This document shows, in pieces, positions 31,475 through 41,197 of a stretch of DNA of 64,000 nucleotides (position 1 is its first letter; each line of letters begins with the position of its first letter). The stretch is taken from assembly GCF_008641105.1 (NCBI RefSeq), contig NZ_VTTI01000008.1, forward strand, positions 62,001 through 126,000, given 5' to 3'. Below the pieces are notes generated by a model. It was given only the letters and a program-made list of their open reading frames with translations. It had not been told where the DNA came from and did no database searches. Position numbers and translations under genes: made by a program. This DNA is from Halopseudomonas salina (GTDB taxonomy: Bacteria; Pseudomonadota; Gammaproteobacteria; Pseudomonadales; Pseudomonadaceae).

Positions 31475-32113
31475 TCACTCCTGGCCCTTGTAACCTTTAC
31501 CCAGCAGATAGGTCTCCCTCGACCTGCCCCTCGATGCATCGGGTTTGCGGGTTACCACCTTGTCGAAGCGACTGCGCATCAACTTGAAATATTCATCGAA
31601 GCCTTCGCCGTGAAACACCTTGATCAGGAAGTCTCCACCCGGCTTCAACACCCTCTCAGCCATATCCAACGCCAACTCGCACAAATAAATGGCCGCAGGC
31701 TGATCTACTTCAGGTGTTCCACTCATATTGGGGGCCATATCGGAAATAACAAGGTCAACCGGCTGTTCGTCAATGGCGGCGAGGATCGCTTCAAATACGC
31801 TGTCCTCGGTAAAATCGCCTTCGATGAAGGTCACATCGGCGATACTGTCCATCGGCAAGATGTCGGAGGCAATGATGCGACCCTTCTCGCCGATCAGTCG
31901 GCTGGCAACCTGGGACCAACCCCCGGGAGCCGAGCCCAGATCGACAACAGTCATGCCGGGTCGGAACAAGCGATCCTTTTCCTGAACTTCCAGGAGCTTG
32001 TAGCTCGCCCGCGACCGATATCCATCCTTTTGCGCCTGCTTGACGAAAGGGTCATCAAAATGCTCTTTCAGCCAGCCCTTGCTGGTCTTGCTCTGTGCCA
32101 CGGAATACCCCAT
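31475..32113 (-). CDS. rlmE: 23S rRNA 2'-O-ribose methyltransferase (U2552)
   Basis: 212 residues of the RrmJ/FtsJ family. The catalytic K-D-K-E tetrad is visible in [35 protein letters not shown] and SRETYLL. The SAM motif is [14 protein letters not shown]. It is heat-inducible in E. coli and sits upstream of ftsH there as here. It is divergent from yhbY. Confidence 0.97.
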   Translation of the reverse strand: MGYSVAQSKTSKGWLKEHFDDPFVKQAQKDGYRSRASYKLLEVQEKDRLFRPGMTVVDLGSAPGGWSQVASRLIGEKGRIIASDILPMDSIADVTFIEGDFTEDSVFEAILAAIDEQPVDLVISDMAPNMSGTPEVDQPAAIYLCELALDMAERVLKPGGDFLIKVFHGEGFDEYFKLMRSRFDKVVTRKPDASRGRSRETYLLGKGYKGQE

Positions 32114-32209
32114 GCAGCGAAGCGCGCCGCCTGTTAAACTGCTTCCTGTCTATATGGACAGCAGCGTTGCATTTAAATTCTCATCAATACTGGTAAGCAC
32201 CCGATCATT

Positions 32210-32524
32210 ATGACCCTCAGCTCAGCTCAGAAGAAAGACTACAAACGTATTGGCCATCATCTCAAGCCAGTGGTCATCGTCAGCGACCAGGGCGCCAGCG
32301 AAGGCGTCATATCTGAGCTTGACCGCGCACTGACTGATCATGAACTGATCAAGATACGCATCAGCGTTGCTGACCGGGAGACCAAACAGGCTCTGATTCA
32401 GCAAGTGTGCAAGGCTACAGGCGCCGAACTGGTTCAAGTCATTGGCAAGATGGCAATTCTGTTGCGTCCCAACAAGAAGGCCAATCCCAACTTGTCGAAT
32501 CTGGTTCGCTTCAAGGAAATCTGA
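32210..32524 (+). CDS. yhbY: CRM-domain RNA-binding protein YhbY
   Basis: 104 residues forming a single CRM domain. The KKDYKRIGHHLKPVVIVSDQGAS start, the ELIKIRIS strand and the final GKMAILLRPNKK are typical. YhbY associates with pre-50S ribosomal particles. It is divergent from rlmE, a linkage conserved in gammaproteobacteria. Its stop is 4 bp from the convergent stop of the DUF4149 gene. Confidence 0.95.
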   Translation: MTLSSAQKKDYKRIGHHLKPVVIVSDQGASEGVISELDRALTDHELIKIRISVADRETKQALIQQVCKATGAELVQVIGKMAILLRPNKKANPNLSNLVRFKEI

Positions 32525-32528
32525 GCGG

Positions 32529-32945
32529 TCACCCCTCGTCCGGGCGAGGCTGGAGTACCAGCACTAGCCCGGCGAAGGCAATTATCAGATAACCGAAAAT
32601 CTGCAGATACTCCGTTCCCGAGAACTGCCGCAGGCCGAAGACAGCCCCCACACTGACCAGCACCAGCAGCAACAACTGGCTGCGCAGGTCACGCCAGATG
32701 CGTTTACCAAGCGCCACACCAATCACCAGCAACTGCAAAAGCGCGCACACCCCTGCAAATCCGACCATCAGTGGCCGCATGAAATCGGCGATAGCGTTAA
32801 CCAGCATCGGCGCCATGCCGAACTGCTCAAGCGCTGGCATCAGGACAAAATGGGTCACCCATACCCCACCAACCCACAGGGTCTGGGTCAGTTGCCAGGC
32901 GATGCGACCTCCATGCAATGTCGTACGCCCGGCCCCTGCAGTCAC
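32529..32945 (-). CDS. Small membrane protein, DUF4149-like
   Basis: 138 residues with four hydrophobic helices ([60 protein letters not shown] and [16 protein letters not shown]). The WVGGVW...FVLMP motif fits DUF4149. The GTG start overlaps the greA stop (GTGA), so it is the last gene of the carA-carB-greA transcript. The function is unknown; the conserved link with greA is the only clue. Confidence 0.85.
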   Translation of the reverse strand: MTAGAGRTTLHGGRIAWQLTQTLWVGGVWVTHFVLMPALEQFGMAPMLVNAIADFMRPLMVGFAGVCALLQLLVIGVALGKRIWRDLRSQLLLLVLVSVGAVFGLRQFSGTEYLQIFGYLIIAFAGLVLVLQPRPDEG

Positions 32946-33415
32946 TTGTGGCTCACCTCGAGAATTTCATACTCGACAACGCCGCCCGGCGTCTTGACCG
33001 CCACCACATCGTCCACTTCCTTGCCGATCAGAGCGCGGGCAATGGGTGAACTGACCGATATCTTGCCTATCTTGATATCAGCTTCATCGTCGCCGACGAT
33101 CTGATAGACAACAGACTCGTCGGTATCGACGTTGACGATCTCAACGGTGGTACCGAAGATGATCTTGCCGGTGGGCGGTATGCTGGTCACGTCAATCACC
33201 TGGGCATTGGCCAGACGACCTTCGATATCCCGGATGCGTGCTTCGACCATGCCCTGTTGCTCGCGGGCCGCATGGTACTCGGCGTTTTCCTTGAGATCAC
33301 CCAGTTCGCGTGCCTCGGCGATTGCCTGGGTGATCTGCGGACGCATAGTGCTTTTCAGGTGCTTGAGCTCGGATTCCAGGGCTTCTGCACCCTGCTTGGT
33401 CATCGGATATTTCAT
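32942..33415 (-). CDS. greA: Transcript cleavage factor GreA
   Basis: 157 residues. The N-terminal coiled coil ([46 protein letters not shown]) carries the acidic DLKENAEYH tip that enters the RNA polymerase secondary channel. The C-terminal FKBP-like domain has the [16 protein letters not shown] motif. It starts 2 bp after the carB stop; carAB-greA is a known Pseudomonas operon. Confidence 0.98.
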   Translation of the reverse strand: MKYPMTKQGAEALESELKHLKSTMRPQITQAIAEARELGDLKENAEYHAAREQQGMVEARIRDIEGRLANAQVIDVTSIPPTGKIIFGTTVEIVNVDTDESVVYQIVGDDEADIKIGKISVSSPIARALIGKEVDDVVAVKTPGGVVEYEILEVSHK

Positions 33416-33417
33416 GA

Positions 33418-36400
33418 TCAGATACCTGCGTGCAAATCCTGGAGGCGGCGAACCGTTTTCTCCGGACCAAATTTCAATGCCATGCAGATGGCTTCACCAC
33501 CTGCCAGGGTCGTGGTAGAGCAGACCTTGTGCTGCAGCGCGTTACGACGGATCGAATAAGAGTCGGCCATCGACTGGCGACCCTCTGTGGTGTTGATAAC
33601 CATGCTGATCTCGTCGTTCTTGATCATATCGACAATGTGCGGCCGACCTTCGGTTACCTTGTTCACCCGGCGAACCTGCAGGCCAGCGGCCGCGATCACC
33701 TTGGCGGTACCACTGGTGGCGACAATCTCGAAGCCCAGCTCGATCAGTGAGCGCGCAACATCGACCACGAACGGCTTGTCGTCATCGCGCACACTCATGA
33801 ACGCTGTGCCACCGGTCGGCAGTGTCTCGCCAGCGCCGACCTGGGCCTTGGCAAAGGCTTCAGCGAAGGAGTCGCCCACGCCCATCACCTCACCGGTGGA
33901 TTTCATCTCCGGCCCAAGGATCGGATCCACACCAGGAAACTTGGCGAATGGGAAGACCGCTTCCTTGACGCTGAAGTAAGTAGGAACGACTTCCTTGGTA
34001 AAGCCGATTTCCTTCAGCGTCTTACCGGCCATGACCCGAGCGGCAATCTTGGCCAGGGACTGACCGATGCACTTGGATACAAAGGGCACGGTGCGAGAGG
34101 CGCGCGGATTTACTTCGATGATGTAGATCGTCTCGCCCTGCAGCGCGAGCTGCACGTTCATCAGACCGACTACGCCCAGTTCGAGGGCCATCTTCTTCAC
34201 CTGATCACGCATCTCGTCCTGGATATGCGCAGGCAGCGAGTACGGCGGCAGCGAGCAAGCAGAGTCGCCGGAGTGCACACCGGCCTGCTCGATATGCTGC
34301 ATGATCGCGCCTATCACTACATCGGTACCGTCACACACGGCGTCGATGTCGACTTCAATCGCACAATTGAGGAAGTGGTCGAGCAACACGGGGCTATCGT
34401 TGGAGACTTTCACCGCGTCGCGCAGGTAACGCTTGAGCTCTTCTTCCTGATAGACGATCTCCATCGCCCGACCGCCCAGTACATAGGACGGGCGCACCAC
34501 TAGCGGGTAGCCGATCTTGCCGGCAGCACGGATAGCTTCTTCTTCACTGCGCACAGTCGCGTTCGGCGGCTGACGCAGATTGAGTCGCTCGACCATCTGC
34601 TGGAAACGCTCACGGTCTTCGGCGCGGTCAATCGCTTCAGGGCTGGTACCGATGATCGGCACACCAGCTTCTTCCAGCGCCCGCGCAAGCTTCAATGGGG
34701 TCTGGCCACCATATTGCACGATCACGCCCTTGGGCTTCTCGACACGGACGATTTCCAGCACATCTTCCAGGGTAACCGGCTCGAAATACAGGCGGTCGGA
34801 AGTGTCGTAATCGGTAGAGACGGTTTCCGGGTTGCAGTTGACCATGATGGTCTCGTAACCGTCTTCACGCATGGCCAGCGCCGCATGCACACAGCAGTAA
34901 TCAAACTCGATGCCCTGGCCAATCCGGTTCGGACCGCCACCCAGCACCATGATCTTGTCCCGATCGGTCGGGTTGGCTTCGCACTCTTCCTCGTAGGTGG
35001 AGTACATGTACGCCGTATCGGTAGCGAACTCCGCCGCGCAGGTATCTACCCGCTTGTAGACCGGAAACACGTTCAGCTTGTGGCGATAGCGACGCAGGCT
35101 TTTCTCGCTGACAGCCAGCAATTCAGCCAGACGCGTGTCGGAAAAGCCCTTGCGCTTGAGGCAGAACATCAGATCATGGTCGATATCGGCCAGACCCAGG
35201 GTCTTGATACGCTCCTCGTCCTTGATCAGGTCTTCGATCTGGATCAGGAACCAGGGATCAATCTTGGTCAGGTCGAAAATCTCTTCACGGCTCATGCCAA
35301 AGCGGAAGGCGTCGGCCAGATACCAGATGCGATCGGCACCGGGTACGGTCAGCTCGCGAGTCAGCTCGGTACGTGCATCGCTGGACTTGAGATCCACCTT
35401 GGGATCGAAACCACTGACGCCCACTTCCAGACCGCGCAATGCTTTCTGCAAGGACTCCTGGAAAGTACGGCCGATGGCCATGACTTCACCGACGGATTTC
35501 ATCTGGGTAGTCAGACGCGCGTCGGCGCTCGGGAATTTCTCGAAAGCGAAGCGCGGAATCTTGGTTACGACGTAGTCGATCGACGGCTCGAAGGATGCCG
35601 GCGTGCGACCACCGGTAATATCGTTCTGCAATTCATCCAGGGTGTAACCCACGGCGAGCTTGGCTGCGATCTTGGCAATCGGGAAGCCGGTAGCCTTGGA
35701 GGCCAAAGCAGAGGAACGGGATACCCGAGGGTTCATTTCGATCACGACCATACGGCCATCAACCGGGTTAATGCCGAACTGTACGTTCGAGCCGCCAGTT
35801 TCCACGCCGATTTCACGCAGTACCGCCAAAGAGGCGTTACGCATGATCTGGTATTCCTTGTCAGTCAGCGTCTGAGCCGGGGCCACGGTGATCGAGTCGC
35901 CGGTGTGCACACCCATGGGATCGAAGTTCTCGATCGCGCAGACGATGATGCAGTTGTCCTTCTTGTCACGGACAACTTCCATCTCGTATTCCTTCCAGCC
36001 GATCAGCGACTCATCGATCAGCAGCTCCTTGGTCGGCGACAGATCCAGACCCCGGGCGCAGATTTCTTCGAACTCTTCACGATTGTAAGCGATACCGCCG
36101 CCGGTGCCACCCATGGTGAACGACGGCCGGATGATGCACGGGAATCCAACCTGATCGAGTACCGCGTTGGCTTCCTGCATGTCGTGGGCAATACCCGAAA
36201 CCGGACAAGCCAGACCGATGGATTTCATCGCCTTGTCAAAGCGCGAGCGATCCTCGGCCTTGTCGATGGTATCGGCATTGGCGCCAATCATTTCGACGTT
36301 GTATTTCTTCAGCACGCCGTACTTTTCCAGATCCAGCGCACAGTTGAGTGCCGTCTGGCCACCCATAGTCGGGAGCACCGCGTCGGGACGCTCCTTGGCG

Positions 36401-36633
36401 ATGATCTTTTCCACCGTCTGCCACTTGATTGGCTCGATGTAGGTCGCATCGGCCATGGCCGGGTCGGTCATGATGGTCGCGGGGTTGGAGTTGACCAGGA
36501 TGACGCGAAAGCCTTCTTCCTGCAGCGCCTTGCAGGCCTGGGCACCGGAGTAATCAAACTCGCAGGCCTGGCCGATCACGATGGGGCCGGCGCCGAGGAT
36601 CAGGATACTTTTGATATCTGTACGTTTTGGCAT
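33418..36633 (-). CDS. carB: Carbamoyl-phosphate synthase large subunit
   Basis: 1071 residues, the normal length, with two homologous ATP-grasp halves. The first starts [30 protein letters not shown]; the second has [26 protein letters not shown]-terminal MGS-like allosteric domain ([34 protein letters not shown]) follows. It makes carbamoyl phosphate for arginine and pyrimidine synthesis with CarA. It begins 26 bp after the carA stop, leaving no room for the extra small ORF reported between carA and carB in P. aeruginosa. Confidence 0.99.
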   Translation of the reverse strand: MPKRTDIKSILILGAGPIVIGQACEFDYSGAQACKALQEEGFRVILVNSNPATIMTDPAMADATYIEPIKWQTVEKIIAKERPDAVLPTMGGQTALNCALDLEKYGVLKKYNVEMIGANADTIDKAEDRSRFDKAMKSIGLACPVSGIAHDMQEANAVLDQVGFPCIIRPSFTMGGTGGGIAYNREEFEEICARGLDLSPTKELLIDESLIGWKEYEMEVVRDKKDNCIIVCAIENFDPMGVHTGDSITVAPAQTLTDKEYQIMRNASLAVLREIGVETGGSNVQFGINPVDGRMVVIEMNPRVSRSSALASKATGFPIAKIAAKLAVGYTLDELQNDITGGRTPASFEPSIDYVVTKIPRFAFEKFPSADARLTTQMKSVGEVMAIGRTFQESLQKALRGLEVGVSGFDPKVDLKSSDARTELTRELTVPGADRIWYLADAFRFGMSREEIFDLTKIDPWFLIQIEDLIKDEERIKTLGLADIDHDLMFCLKRKGFSDTRLAELLAVSEKSLRRYRHKLNVFPVYKRVDTCAAEFATDTAYMYSTYEEECEANPTDRDKIMVLGGGPNRIGQGIEFDYCCVHAALAMREDGYETIMVNCNPETVSTDYDTSDRLYFEPVTLEDVLEIVRVEKPKGVIVQYGGQTPLKLARALEEAGVPIIGTSPEAIDRAEDRERFQQMVERLNLRQPPNATVRSEEEAIRAAGKIGYPLVVRPSYVLGGRAMEIVYQEEELKRYLRDAVKVSNDSPVLLDHFLNCAIEVDIDAVCDGTDVVIGAIMQHIEQAGVHSGDSACSLPPYSLPAHIQDEMRDQVKKMALELGVVGLMNVQLALQGETIYIIEVNPRASRTVPFVSKCIGQSLAKIAARVMAGKTLKEIGFTKEVVPTYFSVKEAVFPFAKFPGVDPILGPEMKSTGEVMGVGDSFAEAFAKAQVGAGETLPTGGTAFMSVRDDDKPFVVDVARSLIELGFEIVATSGTAKVIAAAGLQVRRVNKVTEGRPHIVDMIKNDEISMVINTTEGRQSMADSYSIRRNALQHKVCSTTTLAGGEAICMALKFGPEKTVRRLQDLHAGI

Positions 36634-36659
36634 AGTCGTCTACTAAATCCTTGGGGAGT

Positions 36660-37796
36660 TCAAAGGCGCTCGGCCATGGCCTTGATGAAACGGTCAAATA
36701 GCGGTGCCACGTCATGCGGGCCGGGGCTCGCCTCGGGGTGCCCCTGGAAACTGAAAGCGGTCTTGTCGGTACGCTCGATGCCCTGCAGGGTGCCATCAAA
36801 CAGCGACTTGTGGGTCGCGCGCACATTGGCCGGCAACGTCGCCTCGTCCACGGCAAAGCCGTGGTTCTGGCTGGTGATCATGACTTCGCCGGTATCCACG
36901 TTAACCACCGGGTGGTTAGCGCCGTGATGACCGTTGGGCATTTTCACGGTGCGCGCGCCGGACGCCAGGGCAAGCAACTGGTGACCCAGGCAGATGCCGA
37001 ACACCGGCGTGTCCGTTTCCAGAATTTCCTGGATCGCCTTGATTGCGTAATCGCAAGGCTCCGGGTCGCCCGGGCCGTTGCCCAGCAATATGCCGTTGGG
37101 CTTGAGCGCAAGCGCTTCGGCTGCGGTAGTCTGCGCCGGCAGCACGGTGATGCGACAGCCACGGTCGACCAGCATGCGCAGGATGTTGTACTTGATACCG
37201 TAATCGAAGGTGACCACGTGATAAGGCAACTCACTGGCCGGTATCTCGACATGGGCGTTGGCTTCAAGGGACCAGACGCTGGAGCGCCATTCGTAGGTTT
37301 CCTTGACGCTGACTTCCTTGGCCAGATCCATACCCTTCAGGCCGGGAAACTCGCGGGCCAGTTGCAGGGCCTTTTCCTCGGTTGCATCGTCACCGGCCAG
37401 AATGCAGCCATTCTGGGCGCCCTTCTCACGAAGAATGCGAGTCAGGCGGCGCGTGTCGATACCGGCAATAGCAACGGTCCCGTTGTCCTTCAGGTAATCG
37501 GGTAGTGACTTGGTGCTGCGCCAGTTGCTGGCCATCAGCGGCAAGTCTCGAATGACCAGACCGGCAGCCCAGACCTGAAAGGACTCGCTGTCATCCGGCA
37601 CGGTGCCGGTATTGCCGATATGGGGATAGGTAAGGGTTACGATCTGGCGAGCATATGAGGGATCGGTGAGGATCTCCTGATAACCGGTCATGGCCGTGTT
37701 GAATACGACCTCACCGACGGTGTGACCGTCGGCGCCGATAGCCTCACCACGGAAGATACTTCCGTCGGCAAGGGCGAGAATGGCTGGCTTGGACAA
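36660..37796 (-). CDS. carA: Carbamoyl-phosphate synthase small (glutaminase) subunit
   Basis: 378 residues. The amidotransferase triad is seen in [16 protein letters not shown] (Cys) and [15 protein letters not shown] (His-x-Glu). The N-terminal part ([38 protein letters not shown]) contacts CarB. A TTG start at 37796 is chosen: GGAGG lies 5 bp upstream and the length equals that of Pseudomonas CarA. The frame to 37820 lacks support. The gene is followed by carB-greA; dapB, normally just upstream, is displaced by about 8.7 kb. Confidence 0.97.
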   Translation of the reverse strand: MSKPAILALADGSIFRGEAIGADGHTVGEVVFNTAMTGYQEILTDPSYARQIVTLTYPHIGNTGTVPDDSESFQVWAAGLVIRDLPLMASNWRSTKSLPDYLKDNGTVAIAGIDTRRLTRILREKGAQNGCILAGDDATEEKALQLAREFPGLKGMDLAKEVSVKETYEWRSSVWSLEANAHVEIPASELPYHVVTFDYGIKYNILRMLVDRGCRITVLPAQTTAAEALALKPNGILLGNGPGDPEPCDYAIKAIQEILETDTPVFGICLGHQLLALASGARTVKMPNGHHGANHPVVNVDTGEVMITSQNHGFAVDEATLPANVRATHKSLFDGTLQGIERTDKTAFSFQGHPEASPGPHDVAPLFDRFIKAMAERL

Positions 37797-37896
37797 GAAA
37801 ACCTCCGATAGGGCTGACACATTTTACCAAACGCGGGCTGCACAAAAGCGGGAATGGAGTGCGTAACACTTCATCCCGCCGCAATGCATTGTCAGA

Positions 37897-37925
37897 TGCG
37901 CGCTGAATAGACAGATTAGCGCGCA
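37897..37925. promoter_or_regulatory. Inverted repeat in the carA upstream region
   Basis: TGCGCGCT and AGCGCGCA form a perfect 8-bp dyad with a 13-base spacer, about 100 bp upstream of carA. There is no T tract. It could be an operator or a leader stem; arginine and pyrimidine control of carAB is known in Pseudomonas. The remainder of this 326-bp gap (37797-38122) shows no gene. Confidence 0.35.
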
Positions 37926-38122
37926 ATTGTAACCACTTGCCTACAGAATATCCAGCGCCCAGACGCTCTCCGGGACAACGCTCGAGGGTCAATGTTCCAC
38001 AACCAGGGGAACTGTGATAAAACGGCAGTTGCAAAGCCCGCACCCGGCACACGCTTACCAACGGAACGCTCGCCAGGTCGCGAATGGACTAGAAGAACAA
38101 TAAAGTACTCGGGGAATACACC

Positions 38123-38881
38123 ATGTTATTGCGCCTGAAAGGACTGATCGTACTCACGCTGCTGTTTCTGGCGCCCTTCGCCAATGCAAATCTCGAACGA
38201 CTGCAAACCGCTCACGAGTTTCGCAGTGAAGGCTACACCGTTGGTACCTATCTGCTGATCGACAACAATCTGTTCGAGCGCATCAGGGAACCGGGCAACC
38301 GGGAGACCTATCGCGAAGCCTTGTCGCGTATGGAAAACCTGCTCAGACAGATGGACAGCCCGGCTCAGCTACGGGTGCCCTTCGACACCTTTGTCAATTT
38401 GATCCGCGAGCTTGAAGCTCTGCCAGGTGAAGAAGCCCACTACGGCCTGGCAACAGTCAACCGCATCATGAAAGCCCACGGAGATGTGGATAGCGCCGCC
38501 GCAGCAATGTATGACGAGCTAAAAGAAGCGGCCAGTGAAGACCTGCTTGCGCTCCACCGCCAGAGCATCGAGACCAGCCAGATTCTGACCCTTTACCAGA
38601 ACAATATGTTCAGCTCCATCGGAGTGTACTTCCTGGAGAACAAAGAAGGCCTGTTCGACGATCTCGACCAGAGCATCGTCAGCCGCTCCGATGAGCTGAA
38701 GAAGCTCTACCCGGATCAGGCAGGCGCCTTCGCCCGGATGGACAAGCAGTATCAGTTCATTCAGCCACGCCTGCAGAACCCCCTGTATGACTGGGTGCCG
38801 ACCATTGCCGCCTTCTACCTGCAGCGCAATATCGAAACCCTCAATGACATGGCCCGCGAGCAGGTGCAGAGCGGCGCCTGA
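38123..38881 (+). CDS. Exported protein of unknown function
   Basis: 252 residues. A clear signal peptide (LKGLIVLTLLFLAPFANA, cleavage likely after residue ~23) is followed by a mostly helical, charged domain without cysteines and without a lipobox. No family was recognised. The final VPTIAAFYLQRNIETLN segment is amphipathic, so the product is probably soluble in the periplasm. It is divergent from carA and convergent with the FixJ-type regulator 21 bp downstream. Codon usage looks like its neighbours. It could be a native gene at the edge of the inserted segment or part of it. Confidence 0.8.
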   Translation: MLLRLKGLIVLTLLFLAPFANANLERLQTAHEFRSEGYTVGTYLLIDNNLFERIREPGNRETYREALSRMENLLRQMDSPAQLRVPFDTFVNLIRELEALPGEEAHYGLATVNRIMKAHGDVDSAAAAMYDELKEAASEDLLALHRQSIETSQILTLYQNNMFSSIGVYFLENKEGLFDDLDQSIVSRSDELKKLYPDQAGAFARMDKQYQFIQPRLQNPLYDWVPTIAAFYLQRNIETLNDMAREQVQSGA

Positions 38882-38902
38882 GCGCTGACACCAGCAACAG
38901 GA

Positions 38903-39547
38903 TCAGGCGCTCGGCTCAAGACTGAAGGGCTCAACCAATCCAGCGCCAATGGCCATACCTACGAGCGCAGGCAGACTGGCTGCCTGCATTCGTTTCATTA
39001 CCCGGGAGCGATACAGATCAACCGTCTTGACACTGACTCCCAGTCGCTCGGCAATTTCACGATTATTGAAACCCTGGACCAGTGGCAGCAAGATGTCGCG
39101 TTCACGCGGTGTCAGGCTGTCTAGCCGAGCCTTGACCTCATTCTGCACCCGCTGATTGGTCGCCACCACAGGCTGGCGGCTCAGCGCGCGCTGCACGCTG
39201 TCCAGCAGCAGCTGTTCATTGTAGGGCTTTTCAATGAAGTCCAGCGCACCCCCACGAAAGGCACGCACTACAATAGGCACGTCGGCATGACCACTGACAA
39301 AGATCACCGGCAAATCGATTCCTTTGGCGCGCATGGCTTCCTGTACCGCCAGACCGCCCATACCCGGCATGCGAATATCCAGCAGAACACAGGCCGGCGC
39401 GGCCGGATCGCAGGCGTCCAGAAAGGCTTGCCCACTGGTAAAAGGCTTAGCCTTGAGGCCTACCGACTCGAACAACCATACGGTCGAATCAAGCATGCCC
39501 TGATCGTCATCGACCACATAGACGAGTTGCTGAGATAGATCGGGCAT
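38903..39547 (-). CDS. FixJ/NarL-type response regulator
   Basis: 214 residues. The receiver domain has the acidic pair (VYVVDDDQGM), the phosphoacceptor Asp in CVLLDIRMPGMGG, FVSGHADV and the conserved Lys in DFIEKPY. The C-terminal LuxR-type helix-turn-helix reads LTPRERDILLPLVQGFNNREIAERLGVSVKTVDLYRSRVMKRM. The ATG at 39547 has GAGGAA 6 bp upstream; the longer frame to 39658 overlaps the kinase gene and is rejected. It lies 28 bp after the kinase gene and is the obvious partner of that protein. It probably controls the divergent acyl-CoA ligase operon. Confidence 0.95.
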   Translation of the reverse strand: MPDLSQQLVYVVDDDQGMLDSTVWLFESVGLKAKPFTSGQAFLDACDPAAPACVLLDIRMPGMGGLAVQEAMRAKGIDLPVIFVSGHADVPIVVRAFRGGALDFIEKPYNEQLLLDSVQRALSRQPVVATNQRVQNEVKARLDSLTPRERDILLPLVQGFNNREIAERLGVSVKTVDLYRSRVMKRMQAASLPALVGMAIGAGLVEPFSLEPSA

Positions 39548-39575
39548 TCGCGTTCCTCGTTGTTTCACCTTGCTC

Positions 39576-41042
39576 CTAATCGGAGCTGACCACTGGCAAC
39601 CAGCAATGCAGGCACAGCCCTGCGCTGTCAGCCGGCACAGCCTCCAAGCCGCCACCAAAACCCTCTACGATACCCTGACTCATCGAGAGCCCCAAGCCCA
39701 GCCCATCCGGCTTACTGGTATAGAAAGGCGTGAACAGGCGCGCCCTCGACGCTTCATCCACACCTGGGCCTTGATCCGAGACCCTTATATGCAGTCTGTT
39801 CCCATGCTCACTCAGGCCCAGCCTTACCAGAGAGGGAGTATCCGGATGTTGTTCCCGATTCGCCTCAATGGCGTTACGCAGCAAATTAAGTAACACCTGT
39901 TGCAACAGAATCGGGTCGACCATAACCGCCGGCAAGGGCCCATCGACCTGCTCGACAATCTCGACCTGATGCTGCCCCGCCTCCCAGGCGCACAGACCTA
40001 CCGCCTCACGGGCCAGCTGCAAAGGATCAACACACTGCTGCCGGCGCTGCCCCTTGCGCAGAAAACCGCGCAGCCGGCGAATGACCTCCGCCGCGTGTTG
40101 CGCGTGCTCGGCAATGCGCGCCAAGCCCTGGGCAACCTTGTCAGACTCCTCGCCATTACGCCCTTCTTCAGTCTGTGACAAAGCCGCCAGATAACGCTGA
40201 CTGGCATTGGCATAATTGAGGATGGCGGCAAGCGGCTGATTGAGCTCGTGAGCAATACCGGAAGCAAGCTCACCCAGTGTCGCCAGCCGCGCTGCATGCG
40301 CGAGCTCGTCCTGGAGACGGCGGTTATTTTCTTCACTCTGAATCCGCGCAGTAATGTCCCGCGATACGCTGATCACCTCAACAACGCCGCCGGTGTAGGT
40401 CTCCCGTATAGCGCGGCTGGCCGTTTCAAACCACAGGTAATGCCCAACCTGATGGCGAATGCGATAGGTCAGCGTCAGGTAACCGTCCTGCTCCAGCGCG
40501 CGCTGAAAGCGCTCGATCAGTTGCTCCCGCTCCTGCGGGTGCAACAGCTCGGCCATCGACTCGCCGCGCAACTGCTCTGGCCAATAGCCCAGCAGAGTCC
40601 AGGCGGCGGGCGAGGCATCCAGAAAACGTCCATCAGGCGTATGCCGGGAGATCAGATCAGTCGTGTTCTCGATGATCAGTCGGTACAGACGGCTGGCACG
40701 CATGGCTTCATGCTGTAAACGCAGGCTCTCACTGGCATCACGCCCGCGCACCAGCACGGCCTGCAGTGCCGGCTGGGGAATGTATGTCCAGAGCAGATAG
40801 CGATCGCCGACACTTACCTCGACATCTTCAATGCAGCGCTGCTGACGCTGACAGGCTGCCACCAGGGGCGCATGGTTGGCAGGCAACAACGCTGCCAAGG
40901 GCGCCACCTGATCAATCAACTGTTGCATAGCAGGATTGGGTGGCCGCACTTCACCTCGAGCCGGAATCAACAACGCCGGTAGCGGTTCGCTTTCGAGCAA
41001 AAGACTGGCTACAGCACAGCGTAGATCAGGGTTTTCAGTCAC
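39576..41042 (-). CDS. PAS-containing sensor histidine kinase (FixL-like)
   Basis: 488 residues with no membrane helix. A degenerate N-terminal sensor region (about 1-110) is followed by a PAS domain (LYRLIIENTTDLISRHTPDGRFLDASPAAWTLLGY). The HisKA box is GELASGIAHELNQPLAAILNYA, with the His phosphoacceptor. The ATPase domain has LLNLLRNAIEA (N box) and DGLGLGLSMSQGIVEGFGG (G box). The HELNQPL type pairs with FixJ-class regulators, as here. The start is GTG 41042. Its upstream region is shared with the acyl-CoA ligase operon and carries two dyads. Confidence 0.93.
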   Translation of the reverse strand: MTENPDLRCAVASLLLESEPLPALLIPARGEVRPPNPAMQQLIDQVAPLAALLPANHAPLVAACQRQQRCIEDVEVSVGDRYLLWTYIPQPALQAVLVRGRDASESLRLQHEAMRASRLYRLIIENTTDLISRHTPDGRFLDASPAAWTLLGYWPEQLRGESMAELLHPQEREQLIERFQRALEQDGYLTLTYRIRHQVGHYLWFETASRAIRETYTGGVVEVISVSRDITARIQSEENNRRLQDELAHAARLATLGELASGIAHELNQPLAAILNYANASQRYLAALSQTEEGRNGEESDKVAQGLARIAEHAQHAAEVIRRLRGFLRKGQRRQQCVDPLQLAREAVGLCAWEAGQHQVEIVEQVDGPLPAVMVDPILLQQVLLNLLRNAIEANREQHPDTPSLVRLGLSEHGNRLHIRVSDQGPGVDEASRARLFTPFYTSKPDGLGLGLSMSQGIVEGFGGGLEAVPADSAGLCLHCWLPVVSSD

Positions 41043-41051
41043 TGAAACACC

Positions 41052-41114
41052 TTATAGTAGTTTTACTATAATACCTTAGACATGTTTCTATATCAGTCAA
41101 CTTTACACTATAGT
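41052..41114. promoter_or_regulatory. Paired dyads in the kinase / acyl-CoA ligase divergent region
   Basis: TTATAGTA-GTTT-TACTATAA (41052-41071) and the perfect palindrome ACTATAGT (41107-41114) share the ACTATA core and have centres 49 bp apart. They sit in an AT-rich stretch between two divergent operons. They are good candidate binding sites for the adjacent LuxR-type response regulator. This is inference from symmetry and position. Confidence 0.5.
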
Positions 41115-41197
41115 TCTTCCGATCAAATGCTGAACGCCTTGACCCTCACGGCAAGTATGCACCCAGAGCCAATAAATAATCAGCCACAGGTATTGCC

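Noticed and set aside
34714..36927. 737-codon plus-strand frame opposite carB
   Set aside because: It mirrors codon bias of carB on the other strand and has no recognisable domain; carB is unmistakable.
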